Source of the DNA: Oscillospiraceae bacterium
GTDB lineage: Bacteria; Bacillota; Clostridia; Oscillospirales; CAG-272
Reading direction: 5' to 3'
Assembly (NCBI GenBank): GCA_015064285.1
Contig: SVSN01000018.1
Location: 1 to 42,371 of the forward strand
DNA: 42,371 nt
This document shows, one piece after another, positions 33,762 to 41,950 of the stretch. Within the stretch, counting starts at the first letter, position 1, and each line of letters begins with the position of its first letter. A program made the translations under genes and the position numbers. The notes under the pieces are model-generated. The model had not been told where the DNA came from, did no database searches, and saw only the letters and a list, made by a program, of their open reading frames with translations.

Positions 33762-33870
33762 GGCGGAACCGGCGAAAAGGCGCTGTTTTATGAAAAGGGA
33801 GTACAGATATAAATCCTGTATCGTTAAGTAACCGATGATTCACTCTTCACCGCTGTTGGCAATACAAACG

Positions 33871-33898
33871 GTAGGGCGGGATGCCTACATCCCGCCGT
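33871..33898. repeat. Palindromic repeat GTAGGGCGGGATG, copy 1
   Basis: GTAGGGCGGGATG is followed by a short loop and CATCCCGCCG. The same palindrome occurs at 38502-38528, 38629-38655 and 39311-39340. It resembles REP-type elements: short, palindromic, intergenic and in both orientations. Confidence 0.8.
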
Positions 33899-34135
33899 CG
33901 AAAGTCATGCAAATGGTGTATTTCTGTACGTAAAACATACGATTTTGTTCGTATATGTTCGCAAAATTTTCCGTGATACTGTATGGAATGGCGGAATACT
34001 AAACTTTGCATCTGTAGGATATACTCAAGGAACTTGAGTGGGTGGGCCCATCCTGCCTAAGGCTTTGTATTTCCTATATTCTGCAGGAAATAGTACGTTT
34101 TTATACTGTTTTCAGTGGCGAATACCTAATTCCTT

Positions 34136-34163
34136 CACGGGAGGACCAAGGCCCTCCCCTACC
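34136..34163. repeat. GGGAGG-type hairpin repeat, copy 1
   Basis: This is the inverted form of the hairpin GGTAGGGGAGGG…CCTCCCGTG found twice in the tandem array at 41996-42023 and 42118-42145. The loop bases differ, but the arms are shared. Confidence 0.65.
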
Positions 34164-34213
34164 AAAAATTTTGCATTTGGTTGACAGCACGGGAATCATC
34201 ATTTACTTACCTC

Positions 34214-35200
34214 TTACTTCTCACTGTCCTTCATGTTTTCCAGAAAATCCGGCGTATACTGCCGCAGGGCTGACTCTTTCTCCTGGGTATACCCGTCAAA
34301 GCCAAGCCGCAGTGCTTCGTCCAGTACGGACTGATACTCAAATTCCGTCACCCGCCGCAGCAGGGATTTCGGGATCCCTTCCGTGGGGCAGGCGGCCAGA
34401 TATTCCGAGAGAAAGTCCGGTGTGTACTGCCGCATCAGGGACAGGCGCACGTCCGCCGGATTGATCACCGATGCTGCACGCTGCAGGACGGCCATGGAAT
34501 CCTTTCTCTGGCCCGGCAGGCACAGGTGGCGCAGGATCACGCCCCGGCGCAGCAGGCCGTTTTCATCAAGCTGTACCGTCCCGGTCTGCCGTACCATGAC
34601 TGCCAGCGCTTCCGCTGCCCGGTCGGGGTAATCTTCTGCATGGGAGAGGGTCTTGGCCAGTGCCGGATCGGCGTATTTGAAGTCGGTCAGGTAAATATCC
34701 ACCAGTCCGTCCAGTGCTTCCAGTACGGCGGCGGATTCGTATCCTCCCGTGTTCCACACCACCGGCAGGGTCAGGCCGTTTTGTTTTGCCGTCACCAGTG
34801 CATCCCGGATCTGTGCGGCGTAGTGGGTGGGGCTTACCAGATTGAGATTGTACGCTCCTTTGTCCTGCAGTTCCAGAAATACCTCCGCCAGTTTGTCAGT
34901 GGAGATGGTACGTCCGGCGGCAGAGTCACGGCGGCTGATGTCCCGGTTCTGGCAGTACAGACAGCCCAGGGAGCAGTGGGCAAAAAACACCGCACCGCTG
35001 CCCCGGGGATCGTTCTCGCCGATGTATCCGCTGATGCAGGGTTCCTCCCACCGGTGAAGCATGACTTTGGATACCTGCACATCCCTGCCGGCGCCGCAGA
35101 TCCCGGTCTGTCCGGTGAGCCGGTTGATGCCGCAGTTTCTGGGACAGAGGCGGCAGGCAGTCAGGGACAGGGCAGAGGACGCGTCTGTTCGGCTTCTCAT
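34214..35200 (-). CDS. Radical SAM protein, PflA-like (COG1313 type)
   Basis: From the ATG at 35200, which overlaps the pncB stop codon (ATGA), the product is 328 residues. The N-terminus has cysteines 16, 19, 23 and 35 (CRLCPRNCG…GICG), and the radical SAM cluster motif CSLGCLYC is at 76-83, followed by QN. This is the architecture of pyruvate formate-lyase activating enzyme-like radical SAM proteins of the COG1313 group, which bind one SAM cluster and probably a second metal site. The substrate is unknown. Coupling to pncB suggests coexpression. AGGA lies in the end of pncB. A longer frame upstream to 35266 overlaps pncB and is unlikely. Confidence 0.87.
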   Translation of the reverse strand: MRSRTDASSALSLTACRLCPRNCGINRLTGQTGICGAGRDVQVSKVMLHRWEEPCISGYIGENDPRGSGAVFFAHCSLGCLYCQNRDISRRDSAAGRTISTDKLAEVFLELQDKGAYNLNLVSPTHYAAQIRDALVTAKQNGLTLPVVWNTGGYESAAVLEALDGLVDIYLTDFKYADPALAKTLSHAEDYPDRAAEALAVMVRQTGTVQLDENGLLRRGVILRHLCLPGQRKDSMAVLQRAASVINPADVRLSLMRQYTPDFLSEYLAACPTEGIPKSLLRRVTEFEYQSVLDEALRLGFDGYTQEKESALRQYTPDFLENMKDSEK

Positions 35201-36672
35201 TTGCTTTCCTTGCTGTCCTTGGTACCCTTGCTGTAGGTGGAGAGCATATCGTGCTTCAGATCCCACAGCTTCTGGGACAGATCCACGTAATAGTTGTGGG
35301 GGTTTTCAAACCGGAGCACTTCGTCCCACATGGAGTCGATTTCGGTTTTGCAGTAGTTGCGGATCACGGACAGCGGGGGCAGGTCGTAAACCAGCTTGCC
35401 GTTCCGGAACACTTCCACCATCAGGGCTCTGGCGGTGAAGTTTTCCATCACCCGGCGCTTCCATGTGTGCACAGGGTCAAAGATTTCCAGCGGTTCTGCG
35501 GCATTGACGGTTTCGTCATGGAGACAGATATAGTCCGCCTCCGCCTTGCCGGTTTCCGCATCGTACAGGCGGTAGATTTTCTTGAAATGGGGGTTGGTGA
35601 TCTTGGCGGTATTTTCGCTGACCTTGATCTTGGGTACGATATTGCCTTCCCGGTCTTCCTTGGCCACCAGCTTGTACACGCAGCCGAAAACGGCGTCGGA
35701 CTTGGCGGTGATCAGTCTTTCACCCACGCCGAAGGCATCAATGCAGGCACCCTGCCGGAGCACTTCGGTGATGATGTATTCATCCAGAGAGTTGGAAACG
35801 GTGATTTTGCAGTCGGTCAGTCCCGCTTCGTCCAGTACCTTCCGGGCTTTCCGGGTCAGATAGGCAATGTCCCCGGAGTCGATCCGGATGGCGCAGGCCT
35901 TTTTGCCCATGGGCCACAGCACGTTTTTGACGGCCTTGATGGCATTGGGAATCCCGGAGCCGAAGACGCTGTATGTATCCACCAGCAGGGTGGGGTTGTC
36001 GGGATAGAGACGGCAGTAGGTTTCAAAGGCTTCGTATTCGGTGTCGAACATCTGCACCCATGCGTGGGCCATGGTACCGCCTGCAGGTACGCCGAAGAGC
36101 TTTTCGGAAAGGGTGCAGGCTGTCCCGGCACATCCGCCGATGTAGGCCGCTCTGGCTCCGAATACAGCCGCGTCTTCCCCGTGGGCTCTGCGGGAACCGA
36201 ACTCGGAGATGGGTCTGCCGCCAGCCACCCGTACCATCCGGGAAGCCTTGGTGGCGATGAGGGACTGGTGGTTCAGGGAGAGCAGGACATAGGTTTCGAT
36301 CAGCTGGGCTTCGATGGAGGGAGCACGGACGGTGAGAATGGGTTCGCCGGGGAAGATCACGGTGCCTTCCGGTACAGCCCACACATCTCCGGTAAAGTGG
36401 AACGCCGCCAGATAGTCCAGAAACGCTTCATCGAAAATATTCTTGCTCCGCAGGAAAGCGATGTCGGCAGGGGAAAAATGCAGATCCTCAATATACCGCA
36501 CAATCTGCTCAAGCCCGGCCGCTACAGCATATCCGCCGCCGTCCGGTACTCTGCGGTAAAAAACGTCAAAATACGCAATATCATCCTTCAGAGGCGTATT
36601 GAAATACCCTCTGCCCATGGTCAGCTCATAAAAGTCGCACAGCAGCGACAGACTGTATTCGTTGTTTTTCAT
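35197..36672 (-). CDS. pncB: Nicotinate phosphoribosyltransferase
   Basis: The 491-residue product begins LSLLCDFYELTMGRGYF and contains typical segments for the family: FDVFYRRVPDGGGYAVAAGL, LNHQSLIATKASRMVRVAGG, EFGSRRAHGEDAA, DTYSVFGSGIPNAIKA and IRIDSGDIAYLTRKARKVLDEAG. The enzyme makes nicotinate mononucleotide from nicotinate and PRPP, using ATP, in NAD salvage. The length fits the bacterial long form. Its stop codon overlaps the radical SAM start. A dispersed hairpin repeat lies about 55-90 bases upstream of the start and may interfere with or terminate upstream transcription. Confidence 0.96.
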   Translation of the reverse strand: MKNNEYSLSLLCDFYELTMGRGYFNTPLKDDIAYFDVFYRRVPDGGGYAVAAGLEQIVRYIEDLHFSPADIAFLRSKNIFDEAFLDYLAAFHFTGDVWAVPEGTVIFPGEPILTVRAPSIEAQLIETYVLLSLNHQSLIATKASRMVRVAGGRPISEFGSRRAHGEDAAVFGARAAYIGGCAGTACTLSEKLFGVPAGGTMAHAWVQMFDTEYEAFETYCRLYPDNPTLLVDTYSVFGSGIPNAIKAVKNVLWPMGKKACAIRIDSGDIAYLTRKARKVLDEAGLTDCKITVSNSLDEYIITEVLRQGACIDAFGVGERLITAKSDAVFGCVYKLVAKEDREGNIVPKIKVSENTAKITNPHFKKIYRLYDAETGKAEADYICLHDETVNAAEPLEIFDPVHTWKRRVMENFTARALMVEVFRNGKLVYDLPPLSVIRNYCKTEIDSMWDEVLRFENPHNYYVDLSQKLWDLKHDMLSTYSKGTKDSKESK

Positions 36673-37054
36673 GCTTTGTTCCTCTTTGCGTTGTGTTTGG
36701 CTTTTGGGGGAGATGGGGGGGACGGTCGCTTTTTTGAAAAAAGCTCCGCAAAAAACTTTTTAAGGACTTCACCAATTCAGGTACTGCAGGCAGAGCCACT
36801 CCGCTCTGACAGCAGGAAAGCGAGTTGATTTCATCAACCCGACGGTTTCACCGAAGGTGAATACCGGGGTTTCGGGATGTTCGGGTTTAGTAGGATGTGC
36901 CTGCCAGGAGAGTAGTGGTATAAGCGGCTGCGCTTCGCTTTGTTTGGGTTATATAGCAGCGCGGTCAAACACCTTTGGAGAATACCGGTTTACCGCTGCC
37001 TGATCTCTTCATCTACCGGCTGCACTCCGCTAATTCTCAATTCTTAATTCTCAA
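36673..37054. other. Spacer with hairpin repeats between pncB and thiI
   Basis: This 382-base spacer holds the hairpin repeat at 36728-36762, a run of small inverted repeats (for example GTTGAT/ATCAAC at 36823-36838 and GGTTTCACC/GGTGAATACC near 36843-36865), two copies of a GGCTGCRCTYCGCT motif (36933 and 37017) and a heptamer tract directly after the thiI stop. No gene was recognised. Confidence 0.6.
36728..36762. repeat. Dispersed hairpin repeat, copy 2
   Basis: GCTTTTTTGAAAAAAGC is followed by a CGCAAAAAACTTTTTA segment, matching the copy at 17606-17640 in sequence and orientation. Confidence 0.65.
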
Positions 37055-37057
37055 TTA
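37028..37057 (-). repeat. Purine-rich heptamer tract at the thiI stop codon
   Basis: On the minus strand the stop TAA leads into TTGAGAATTAAGAATTGAG, three near-copies of a 7-base unit GAATTRA. It is the clearest example of the tract family described for mreB. Confidence 0.7.
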
Positions 37058-38230
37058 ACCAATGTTGTGTCTGTACCGTGTTTCCCATGCTTCCGCTACA
37101 AGGGCATCCACGTCCACCAGCGCTTCCTGGGCTTCTACCTTGTCCAGTTCCGGCTGTGTGCGGGGGTGACGGGGGGTGAAGACGGTACAGCAGTCCTCGT
37201 AGGGGAGGATGGAGGTTTCAAAGGTGCCGATCTTCCGGGAGATTTTTATGATTTCTTCCTTGTCCATACCGATGCAGGGGCGGAAGATGGGCAGCTCGGA
37301 GGCCGCTTCGGTGACGCACATGGCTTTCAGGGTCTGGCTTGCCACCTGACCCAGGCTTTCCCCGGTGACCAGTACTTCGCAGTGGTTTTCCTTGGCGCAC
37401 ATATTCGCCAGCCGCATCATGAACCGGCGCAGCAGCAGGGTGAAGTAGTCTTCTTCGCAGTTGTCCCGGAGCACTTCCTGAATGTGGGTCAGGCTGATGA
37501 CATGGATCCGGATCCGGCCGCCGTATTCCGCAATTTCCTCTGCCAGCTGGAATACCTTGTCACGGGCGGCTTCACTGGTGTAGGGGAAGGATTCAAAGTG
37601 GAGGGCGTCGATGGTCATGCCCCGCTTCATCATCATCCAGCCGGCTACGGGAGAGTCGATCCCGCCGGAGAGCAGCAGCAGCCCTCTGCCCGCAGAACCT
37701 ACAGGCATCCCTCCGGCACCGGCATCCTGACCGGCATGGATGTAGGCCGCCTGGTCTCTGACTTCAATGCGGACGGTCACTTCGGGATTTTTCAGATCTA
37801 CCTTCAGATAGGGCATAACGGACAGGACAGCACCACCCACTTCGGCTGCCAGCTCGGGGGAACCCAGAGGGAACCGCTTGTCGCTGCGCTTGGCTTCGCA
37901 GCGGAAGGTCTTCACGCCGTCCAGCTTTTCGGGCAGATAGGCCTTTGCGGTTTCCAGAATGGCGTCCAGGGTCTTTTCGCAGGCTACGGCCCGGCAGATG
38001 CCCACCAGCCCGAAGATTTTGCCGCAGCGGGCATACATTTCATCAAAATTCATTTCGGCTTCGTCGTCGGCGGGTTCGATATACACGGTGCTCTGCATAT
38101 ACCGGATATCAAACCGGCCAAGATCGGAGGCGCGTCTTTTCAGTTCTTTCAGCAGCAGGGCTTCAAACTGGTTCCGGTTGTTGCCTTTGAGTACGATTTC
38201 ACCGTATTTGCACAGGATGACTTCCTTCAT
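37055..38230 (-). CDS. thiI: tRNA 4-thiouridine synthase ThiI without rhodanese domain
   Basis: The 391-residue product has an N-terminal ferredoxin-like domain (about 1-60), a THUMP domain (about 60-165) and a PP-loop ATPase domain with LSGGIDSPVAGWMMMKRG (about 187-204). The later segment LPYEDCCTVFTPRHPRTQP matches the ThiI family. It adenylates uridine 8 of tRNA and transfers sulfur to it. The length shows that the C-terminal rhodanese domain of E. coli ThiI is absent, as is usual in Gram-positive ThiI, where a cysteine desulfurase provides sulfur directly. No desulfurase gene is in the window. The stop is followed by a heptamer tract. Confidence 0.94.
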   Translation of the reverse strand: MKEVILCKYGEIVLKGNNRNQFEALLLKELKRRASDLGRFDIRYMQSTVYIEPADDEAEMNFDEMYARCGKIFGLVGICRAVACEKTLDAILETAKAYLPEKLDGVKTFRCEAKRSDKRFPLGSPELAAEVGGAVLSVMPYLKVDLKNPEVTVRIEVRDQAAYIHAGQDAGAGGMPVGSAGRGLLLLSGGIDSPVAGWMMMKRGMTIDALHFESFPYTSEAARDKVFQLAEEIAEYGGRIRIHVISLTHIQEVLRDNCEEDYFTLLLRRFMMRLANMCAKENHCEVLVTGESLGQVASQTLKAMCVTEAASELPIFRPCIGMDKEEIIKISRKIGTFETSILPYEDCCTVFTPRHPRTQPELDKVEAQEALVDVDALVAEAWETRYRHNIG

Positions 38231-38501
38231 GGGAGCTTTCTCTCTTTTCTGTTATTTTATATGGATTACCTTACAGTATACCACATTTTTGCCCGGCTGC
38301 ATAGGGGGTGGACAAAAATTTGCCGAAAATACGCACGGATACACAAAAAGAAGCTTGCCGCACCGGAAAAGCAATTCCCCCCGATGCAGCAAGCCCCTGT
38401 TTTATGATGCAGAAGTATTGTAAATGGCTCCAGTTCCACAAGGCTATGATTACCCTGACCACCCAGCCATTAAGCTTATGGTTTGCAAAAACGAAAACAT
38501 T

Positions 38502-38528
38502 GTAGGGCGGGATGTCCACATCCCGTCG
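38502..38528. repeat. Palindromic repeat GTAGGGCGGGATG, copy 2
   Basis: GTAGGGCGGGATG, a short loop and CATCCCGTCG. The following about 100 bases resemble those after copy 1, suggesting a longer element. Confidence 0.75.
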
Positions 38529-38628
38529 TCTGATGTCTTGCAAAATTTACATTTCAGTAAGCATACAATTTTGTAATTATAAGTCGTATATTATGCCGTG
38601 TTGCGTAGTCGGATACCAAATCATTCAG

Positions 38629-38655
38629 CGGCGGGATGTGGGCATCCCGCCCTAC
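38629..38655. repeat. Palindromic repeat GTAGGGCGGGATG, copy 3 (inverted)
   Basis: GGCGGGATGTGGGCATCCCGCCCTAC-type palindrome in the orientation opposite to copy 2, with arms of about 11 bases. It ends 23 bases before the stop codon of the membrane protein gene. Confidence 0.8.
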
Positions 38656-38678
38656 AATACCATGGTTTTGTAAAACCA

Positions 38679-39206
38679 TCAATTCAGATTCAGATCCGCA
38701 CGTTCCTGCAGACGTTTCCTTTTTCCAAGATATTCTCCCAAAATGCCTGTTATAATATAAAAAACATCTGTTACAAACATTGCAATGATATACATATTTG
38801 CGGGTACATCATTGTAGGAAAAAGTCAATTCCTGTTGACCGCCTGCATATAACAAGTGCGCCAGATAGTATGCTCCTGCAGTTGTATACTCTGCAAAATG
38901 AAATATTCTCGCATATACCAGCTGCAATGCAACCGCAAGTATAAGGGAAATCAATAAACTTATACCATGAAATTCTACTTTTTTGTATCCCCTTCTATAT
39001 GCAAAAACAAACAGGAATGCACAAAGTATGAAAACACAGGCGAAGACTGAAGAAATTCTGGACCAAAATCGCCCCTGATCATTCGCAAGCATTCTGACGA
39101 TCAGACCGACAAAATTGTGACCAACAAAGAACGCAGGCCAAACACAGATGACAATTTGCAACCAGTATAAAAGTGCATCCGTGAGTATATTTTTGATTCT
39201 GTTCAT
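38679..39206 (-). CDS. Hypothetical four-helix membrane protein
   Basis: From the ATG at 39206 (AAGGTGG site upstream) the product is 175 residues with four hydrophobic segments (about 15-42, 55-78, 85-110 and 138-160). The tail is short and charged, ending ERADLNLN. No conserved catalytic motif is visible and I do not recognise the family. An alternative ATG at 39227 adds 7 residues but has no ribosome-binding site. It is flanked by palindromic repeats on both sides. A short copy of its 3' end recurs at 39368-39395, so the locus appears to have undergone partial duplication or loss. Base composition is more AT-rich than that of its neighbours. Confidence 0.7.
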   Translation of the reverse strand: MNRIKNILTDALLYWLQIVICVWPAFFVGHNFVGLIVRMLANDQGRFWSRISSVFACVFILCAFLFVFAYRRGYKKVEFHGISLLISLILAVALQLVYARIFHFAEYTTAGAYYLAHLLYAGGQQELTFSYNDVPANMYIIAMFVTDVFYIITGILGEYLGKRKRLQERADLNLN

Positions 39207-39310
39207 TGCTGAAAACCACCTTTCCATATGTCAGGGATTTCACACCTCATAATCCGTTAGCAGAACTCAAACAAACGATAATCCCCAAGCCCCTGTCAGC
39301 TGAAAAAACG

Positions 39311-39340
39311 GTAGGGCGGGATGTGGGCATCCCGCCCTAC
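39311..39340. repeat. Palindromic repeat GTAGGGCGGGATG, copy 4
   Basis: The most complete copy: GTAGGGCGGGATG and CATCCCGCCCTAC are perfect inverted arms of 13 bases around a 4-base loop. It lies between the membrane protein gene and the end of the GH38 gene. Confidence 0.85.
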
Positions 39341-39367
39341 AGGATTTCGTTTTTATAAACCCCGGTT

Positions 39368-39395
39368 CATCAATTCAGATCCGTACGTTCCTGTT
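39368..39395 (-). pseudogene. Vestige of a second copy of the membrane protein 3' end
   Basis: On the minus strand the bases read as a tail like QQERTDLN followed by a stop, matching the LQERADLNLN end of the gene at 38679. Both occurrences lie a similar short distance (about 25 bases) after a palindromic repeat. Only about 28 bases remain, so this may also be part of a repeat unit and not a gene remnant. Confidence 0.4.
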
Positions 39396-39408
39396 GACTG
39401 CATACCGC

Positions 39409-41841
39409 TCACGCATCATACTCCGTCAGAAGAACCTTCTTCCATTCCGACGTACCGTCGGCCAGATAGTATGTCTCCACAGCCCAGGGCGTGATCGTGT
39501 CACGAAGCACTGCAGGCAGCAGATCGCCGGTCACGGTCACGGTGGCTTCACGGCCGGTGAGCTCGTACAGACGCACAACCAGCCCGGTACCGTCTTCGCT
39601 TCTCTTGATGGCGGAGAGCATCACATTGGGACAGTCGATGTGCAGACCGCTGTAAGGCCTGTCGGACAGCTTGCCGGGATGCCATGTTTCAATGATGTTG
39701 GTTACAGGCTTGTTCAACTGGGCGGCAGCTTTGGTTACGGGACACCAGCACTTACCAACAGGCATCAGGATGTACTTAAAGTCAATCCGACCCTGATCGG
39801 TGAATTCGCTTTCATCCGTCCGGGGGCCGCCGTGGTCGCCGTAGATGGGGCTGCGGAGCACCGTCTGATAGATGGTGCCGCCTTTGACGCTGGAACTGTA
39901 GGTGTTGTCGTTGACGATGGCGTATCCACCGTTATCGCCCTTCACGGCAGTCCAGCGCAGACCGGGCTCTTCTTCGCCGTCGGCAGGTCTGGGCATGACG
40001 CCGAAGGGAATTTCGTAGTACGCTTCGGGATTTTCCACCGCCATGGGCCATGCCAGCTTGAGCATCTTGTACTTTTCATGCCAGTCGGCGTGGGCACGGA
40101 CGGTCAGCTTGTCGGAGCCGGGTTCCAGAGAGAAATACTGGGTCAGGGTGGAATCGTTGTACCGGCTGACTACCTTTACGGTGGCACGGACAGGGCCGTT
40201 TTCCACTACCGTCACCTTTGCATCGGAGAACCGGGCCATTTCGTCCACAAAGAAGGACTTGCCGTGACTCCAGGTGTCGTGGTAGTATTCGTCGATCACG
40301 GTGGGCACAGCCGCGCGGCCGGTGATGATTTCCTTTTCCGTTCTCTTGTCCACGAAAGAGGTGATGTAGCCGCTGTATTCTTCAAACCGGATCCGGTAGA
40401 TGTCGTTTTCCAGAATGGTGCCGCCGTGTTCGTTGGCGGTCAGATTGCCCGTCCACGGGGTTGCGGAAACGGGTGCATCCACGGGATTTTCTTCGTTTGT
40501 CAGGTAGTATACCGCATAGCCAAGGGCCGGTACGTGCGCCTTGAACAGGGTATCCTTCCGCCAGTAGCATTCCAGGGTGGTGGAGTGTACCAGCTGGGTG
40601 GGAACAGGGTTGCCGTCGCAGTCCTTCACACAGCTGTACTGCTTGTTGACCTGCACCAGCTCATCCACATCAAAGCCATGGGGATTGAAAACCACCACCG
40701 GCAGTCCTTTTTCCATGTTCGCCGTGTCGATGACCCAGGAGATGGTCTGCAGGGCGTTGTTTTCCTGTACGGCAGCGGTGTTCTTCGCCTGACCCAGCAT
40801 ATAGTCGGCGTCGTCGTATACTTCCATAATGGAACAGCCGTCCATGGAATCGTGGAAGTGGCAGAAGCATACGTTTTTCCATGCTTCCTCGAAAGCCTTG
40901 TTCTTCGGCTTCTTGCCGCAGAGCACGGAGGCCAGAATGCTGTAGGATTCGGCGGCACTCAGGTTCGTTTCGGCACGGCGGATACCGTCCTTGACCTTGT
41001 GCACAGCCGCAGGACAGCCGGGTGCATGGTGCTGCAGATCGTCGTGAAGCTCGGGAATCGGGTACCCGGAGTTTCTCACTTCTTCAAAGAAATCGTGGAG
41101 ATCGGAGTAGATCAGTTCCTTTTCCGGATGGGCCGCTTTGTAGGCTTCCAGCAGTTCCAGATTCCGGATGGTGGGGCCGCCGCCGTGGTTGCCCACACCA
41201 TAGAAGAAGGGCAGCACGGGCAGATCGGTGCGGGTGTGCTCGTCAAGGAACGCCATGCGGTTGTCCAGCGCATCCATGTCTTCAAACCGGAAGCAGTACG
41301 GATCCAGAATCCGGTAGGTGGTCACGGAAGAGCCGTCCGGTGCGACCCACTGGAAAATATCGCTGTCCAGTTCCTTTTCGTGGGGGCCGGGACGCATGAA
41401 GATGTAGCTGTCCATGCCGGATTTTTTCAGAATCTGGGGCATCATGCCGTTGTGGCCGAAGCTGTCCACATTGTAGCCCACTTTGGCGGTGACACCCAGG
41501 GTTTCCCTGAAATACCGCTGGGAATACAGGGACTGACGGGCAAAGGCTTCCCCGGCGGGCAGGTTGCAGTCGGGCTGCACGTGCCAGCCGCCCACCACGA
41601 TGAAACGGCCTTCCTTCACCCGTTCTTTGAGTTCTTCAAACATCTCCGGGGCAAATTCTTCCACCCACTGATACACGGAGGCGGAGGAGCACACAAAACG
41701 GAAATCCGGGAATTCCTTCATGCGGTCAAGAGCGGAACGGATGGTAGCCTTGGCTTCCGCGCTCCCTTCCTGCCAGCGCCACTGCCATACGGGGTCCAGG
41801 TGCGCGTTTCCGACCAGATAGTAACGGGATTTGTTTTTCAT
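39409..41841 (-). CDS. GH38 alpha-mannosidase
   Basis: From the ATG at 41841 (AAAGGAA site 8 bases upstream) the product is 810 residues without a signal peptide, so it acts in the cytoplasm. Zinc ligands His14 and Asp16 lie in GNAHLDPVW, and the catalytic nucleophile is Asp126 in GYNVDSFGHNG. A later HFHDSMDGCS segment provides another zinc ligand, as in GH38. The middle helical and C-terminal beta domains follow, with FEEYSGYITSFVDKRT typical of the family. The enzyme would remove alpha-mannosyl residues from imported oligosaccharides. Upstream codons to 41889 lack a start signal. It has its own promoter and no obvious operon partner. Confidence 0.95.
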   Translation of the reverse strand: MKNKSRYYLVGNAHLDPVWQWRWQEGSAEAKATIRSALDRMKEFPDFRFVCSSASVYQWVEEFAPEMFEELKERVKEGRFIVVGGWHVQPDCNLPAGEAFARQSLYSQRYFRETLGVTAKVGYNVDSFGHNGMMPQILKKSGMDSYIFMRPGPHEKELDSDIFQWVAPDGSSVTTYRILDPYCFRFEDMDALDNRMAFLDEHTRTDLPVLPFFYGVGNHGGGPTIRNLELLEAYKAAHPEKELIYSDLHDFFEEVRNSGYPIPELHDDLQHHAPGCPAAVHKVKDGIRRAETNLSAAESYSILASVLCGKKPKNKAFEEAWKNVCFCHFHDSMDGCSIMEVYDDADYMLGQAKNTAAVQENNALQTISWVIDTANMEKGLPVVVFNPHGFDVDELVQVNKQYSCVKDCDGNPVPTQLVHSTTLECYWRKDTLFKAHVPALGYAVYYLTNEENPVDAPVSATPWTGNLTANEHGGTILENDIYRIRFEEYSGYITSFVDKRTEKEIITGRAAVPTVIDEYYHDTWSHGKSFFVDEMARFSDAKVTVVENGPVRATVKVVSRYNDSTLTQYFSLEPGSDKLTVRAHADWHEKYKMLKLAWPMAVENPEAYYEIPFGVMPRPADGEEEPGLRWTAVKGDNGGYAIVNDNTYSSSVKGGTIYQTVLRSPIYGDHGGPRTDESEFTDQGRIDFKYILMPVGKCWCPVTKAAAQLNKPVTNIIETWHPGKLSDRPYSGLHIDCPNVMLSAIKRSEDGTGLVVRLYELTGREATVTVTGDLLPAVLRDTITPWAVETYYLADGTSEWKKVLLTEYDA

Positions 41842-41879
41842 ATTAAAATTCCTTTCCGGGAGAGGATTTCGTTGGTATA

Positions 41880-41908
41880 AATGTATCATATTTACAGGGT
41901 GATGTCAA
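41880..41908 (-). promoter_or_regulatory. Promoter of the GH38 gene
   Basis: On the minus strand TTGACA (41908-41903) is followed after 17 bases by TACATT (41885-41880) with a TG just upstream of the -10, about 40 bases before the start codon. Confidence 0.65.
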
Positions 41909-41950
41909 GTAGCGGGGGAAAAAGACGGAGGGAATTGTGGGAATACATAC

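Larger units (their letters stand above)
33422..34213. other. Repeat-rich spacer with transposase remnant
   Basis: This 792-base spacer holds, in order, an IS200-type right end and transposase fragment (33438-33761), a stretch shared with the 17.7-kb spacer, a palindromic repeat (33871-33898), a possible longer element, an inverted repeat around ACTCAAGGAACTTGAGT (34023-34039), a GGGAGG hairpin (34136-34163) and a purine-rich tract just after the radical SAM stop. No intact gene was found. A frame at 34042-34464 is an antisense shadow. Confidence 0.6.
38231..38678. other. Spacer with palindromic repeats, no gene seen
   Basis: This 448-base spacer carries palindrome copies at 38502-38528 and 38629-38655 in opposite orientation. 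It also has a GC-rich imperfect hairpin with CTTGC/GCAAG arms (38353-38393) followed by CCCCTGTTTT, a possible weak terminator. A TATACT box (minus strand, 38275-38280) may serve thiI but has no convincing -35. No coding frame with start signals was found. Confidence 0.6.
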
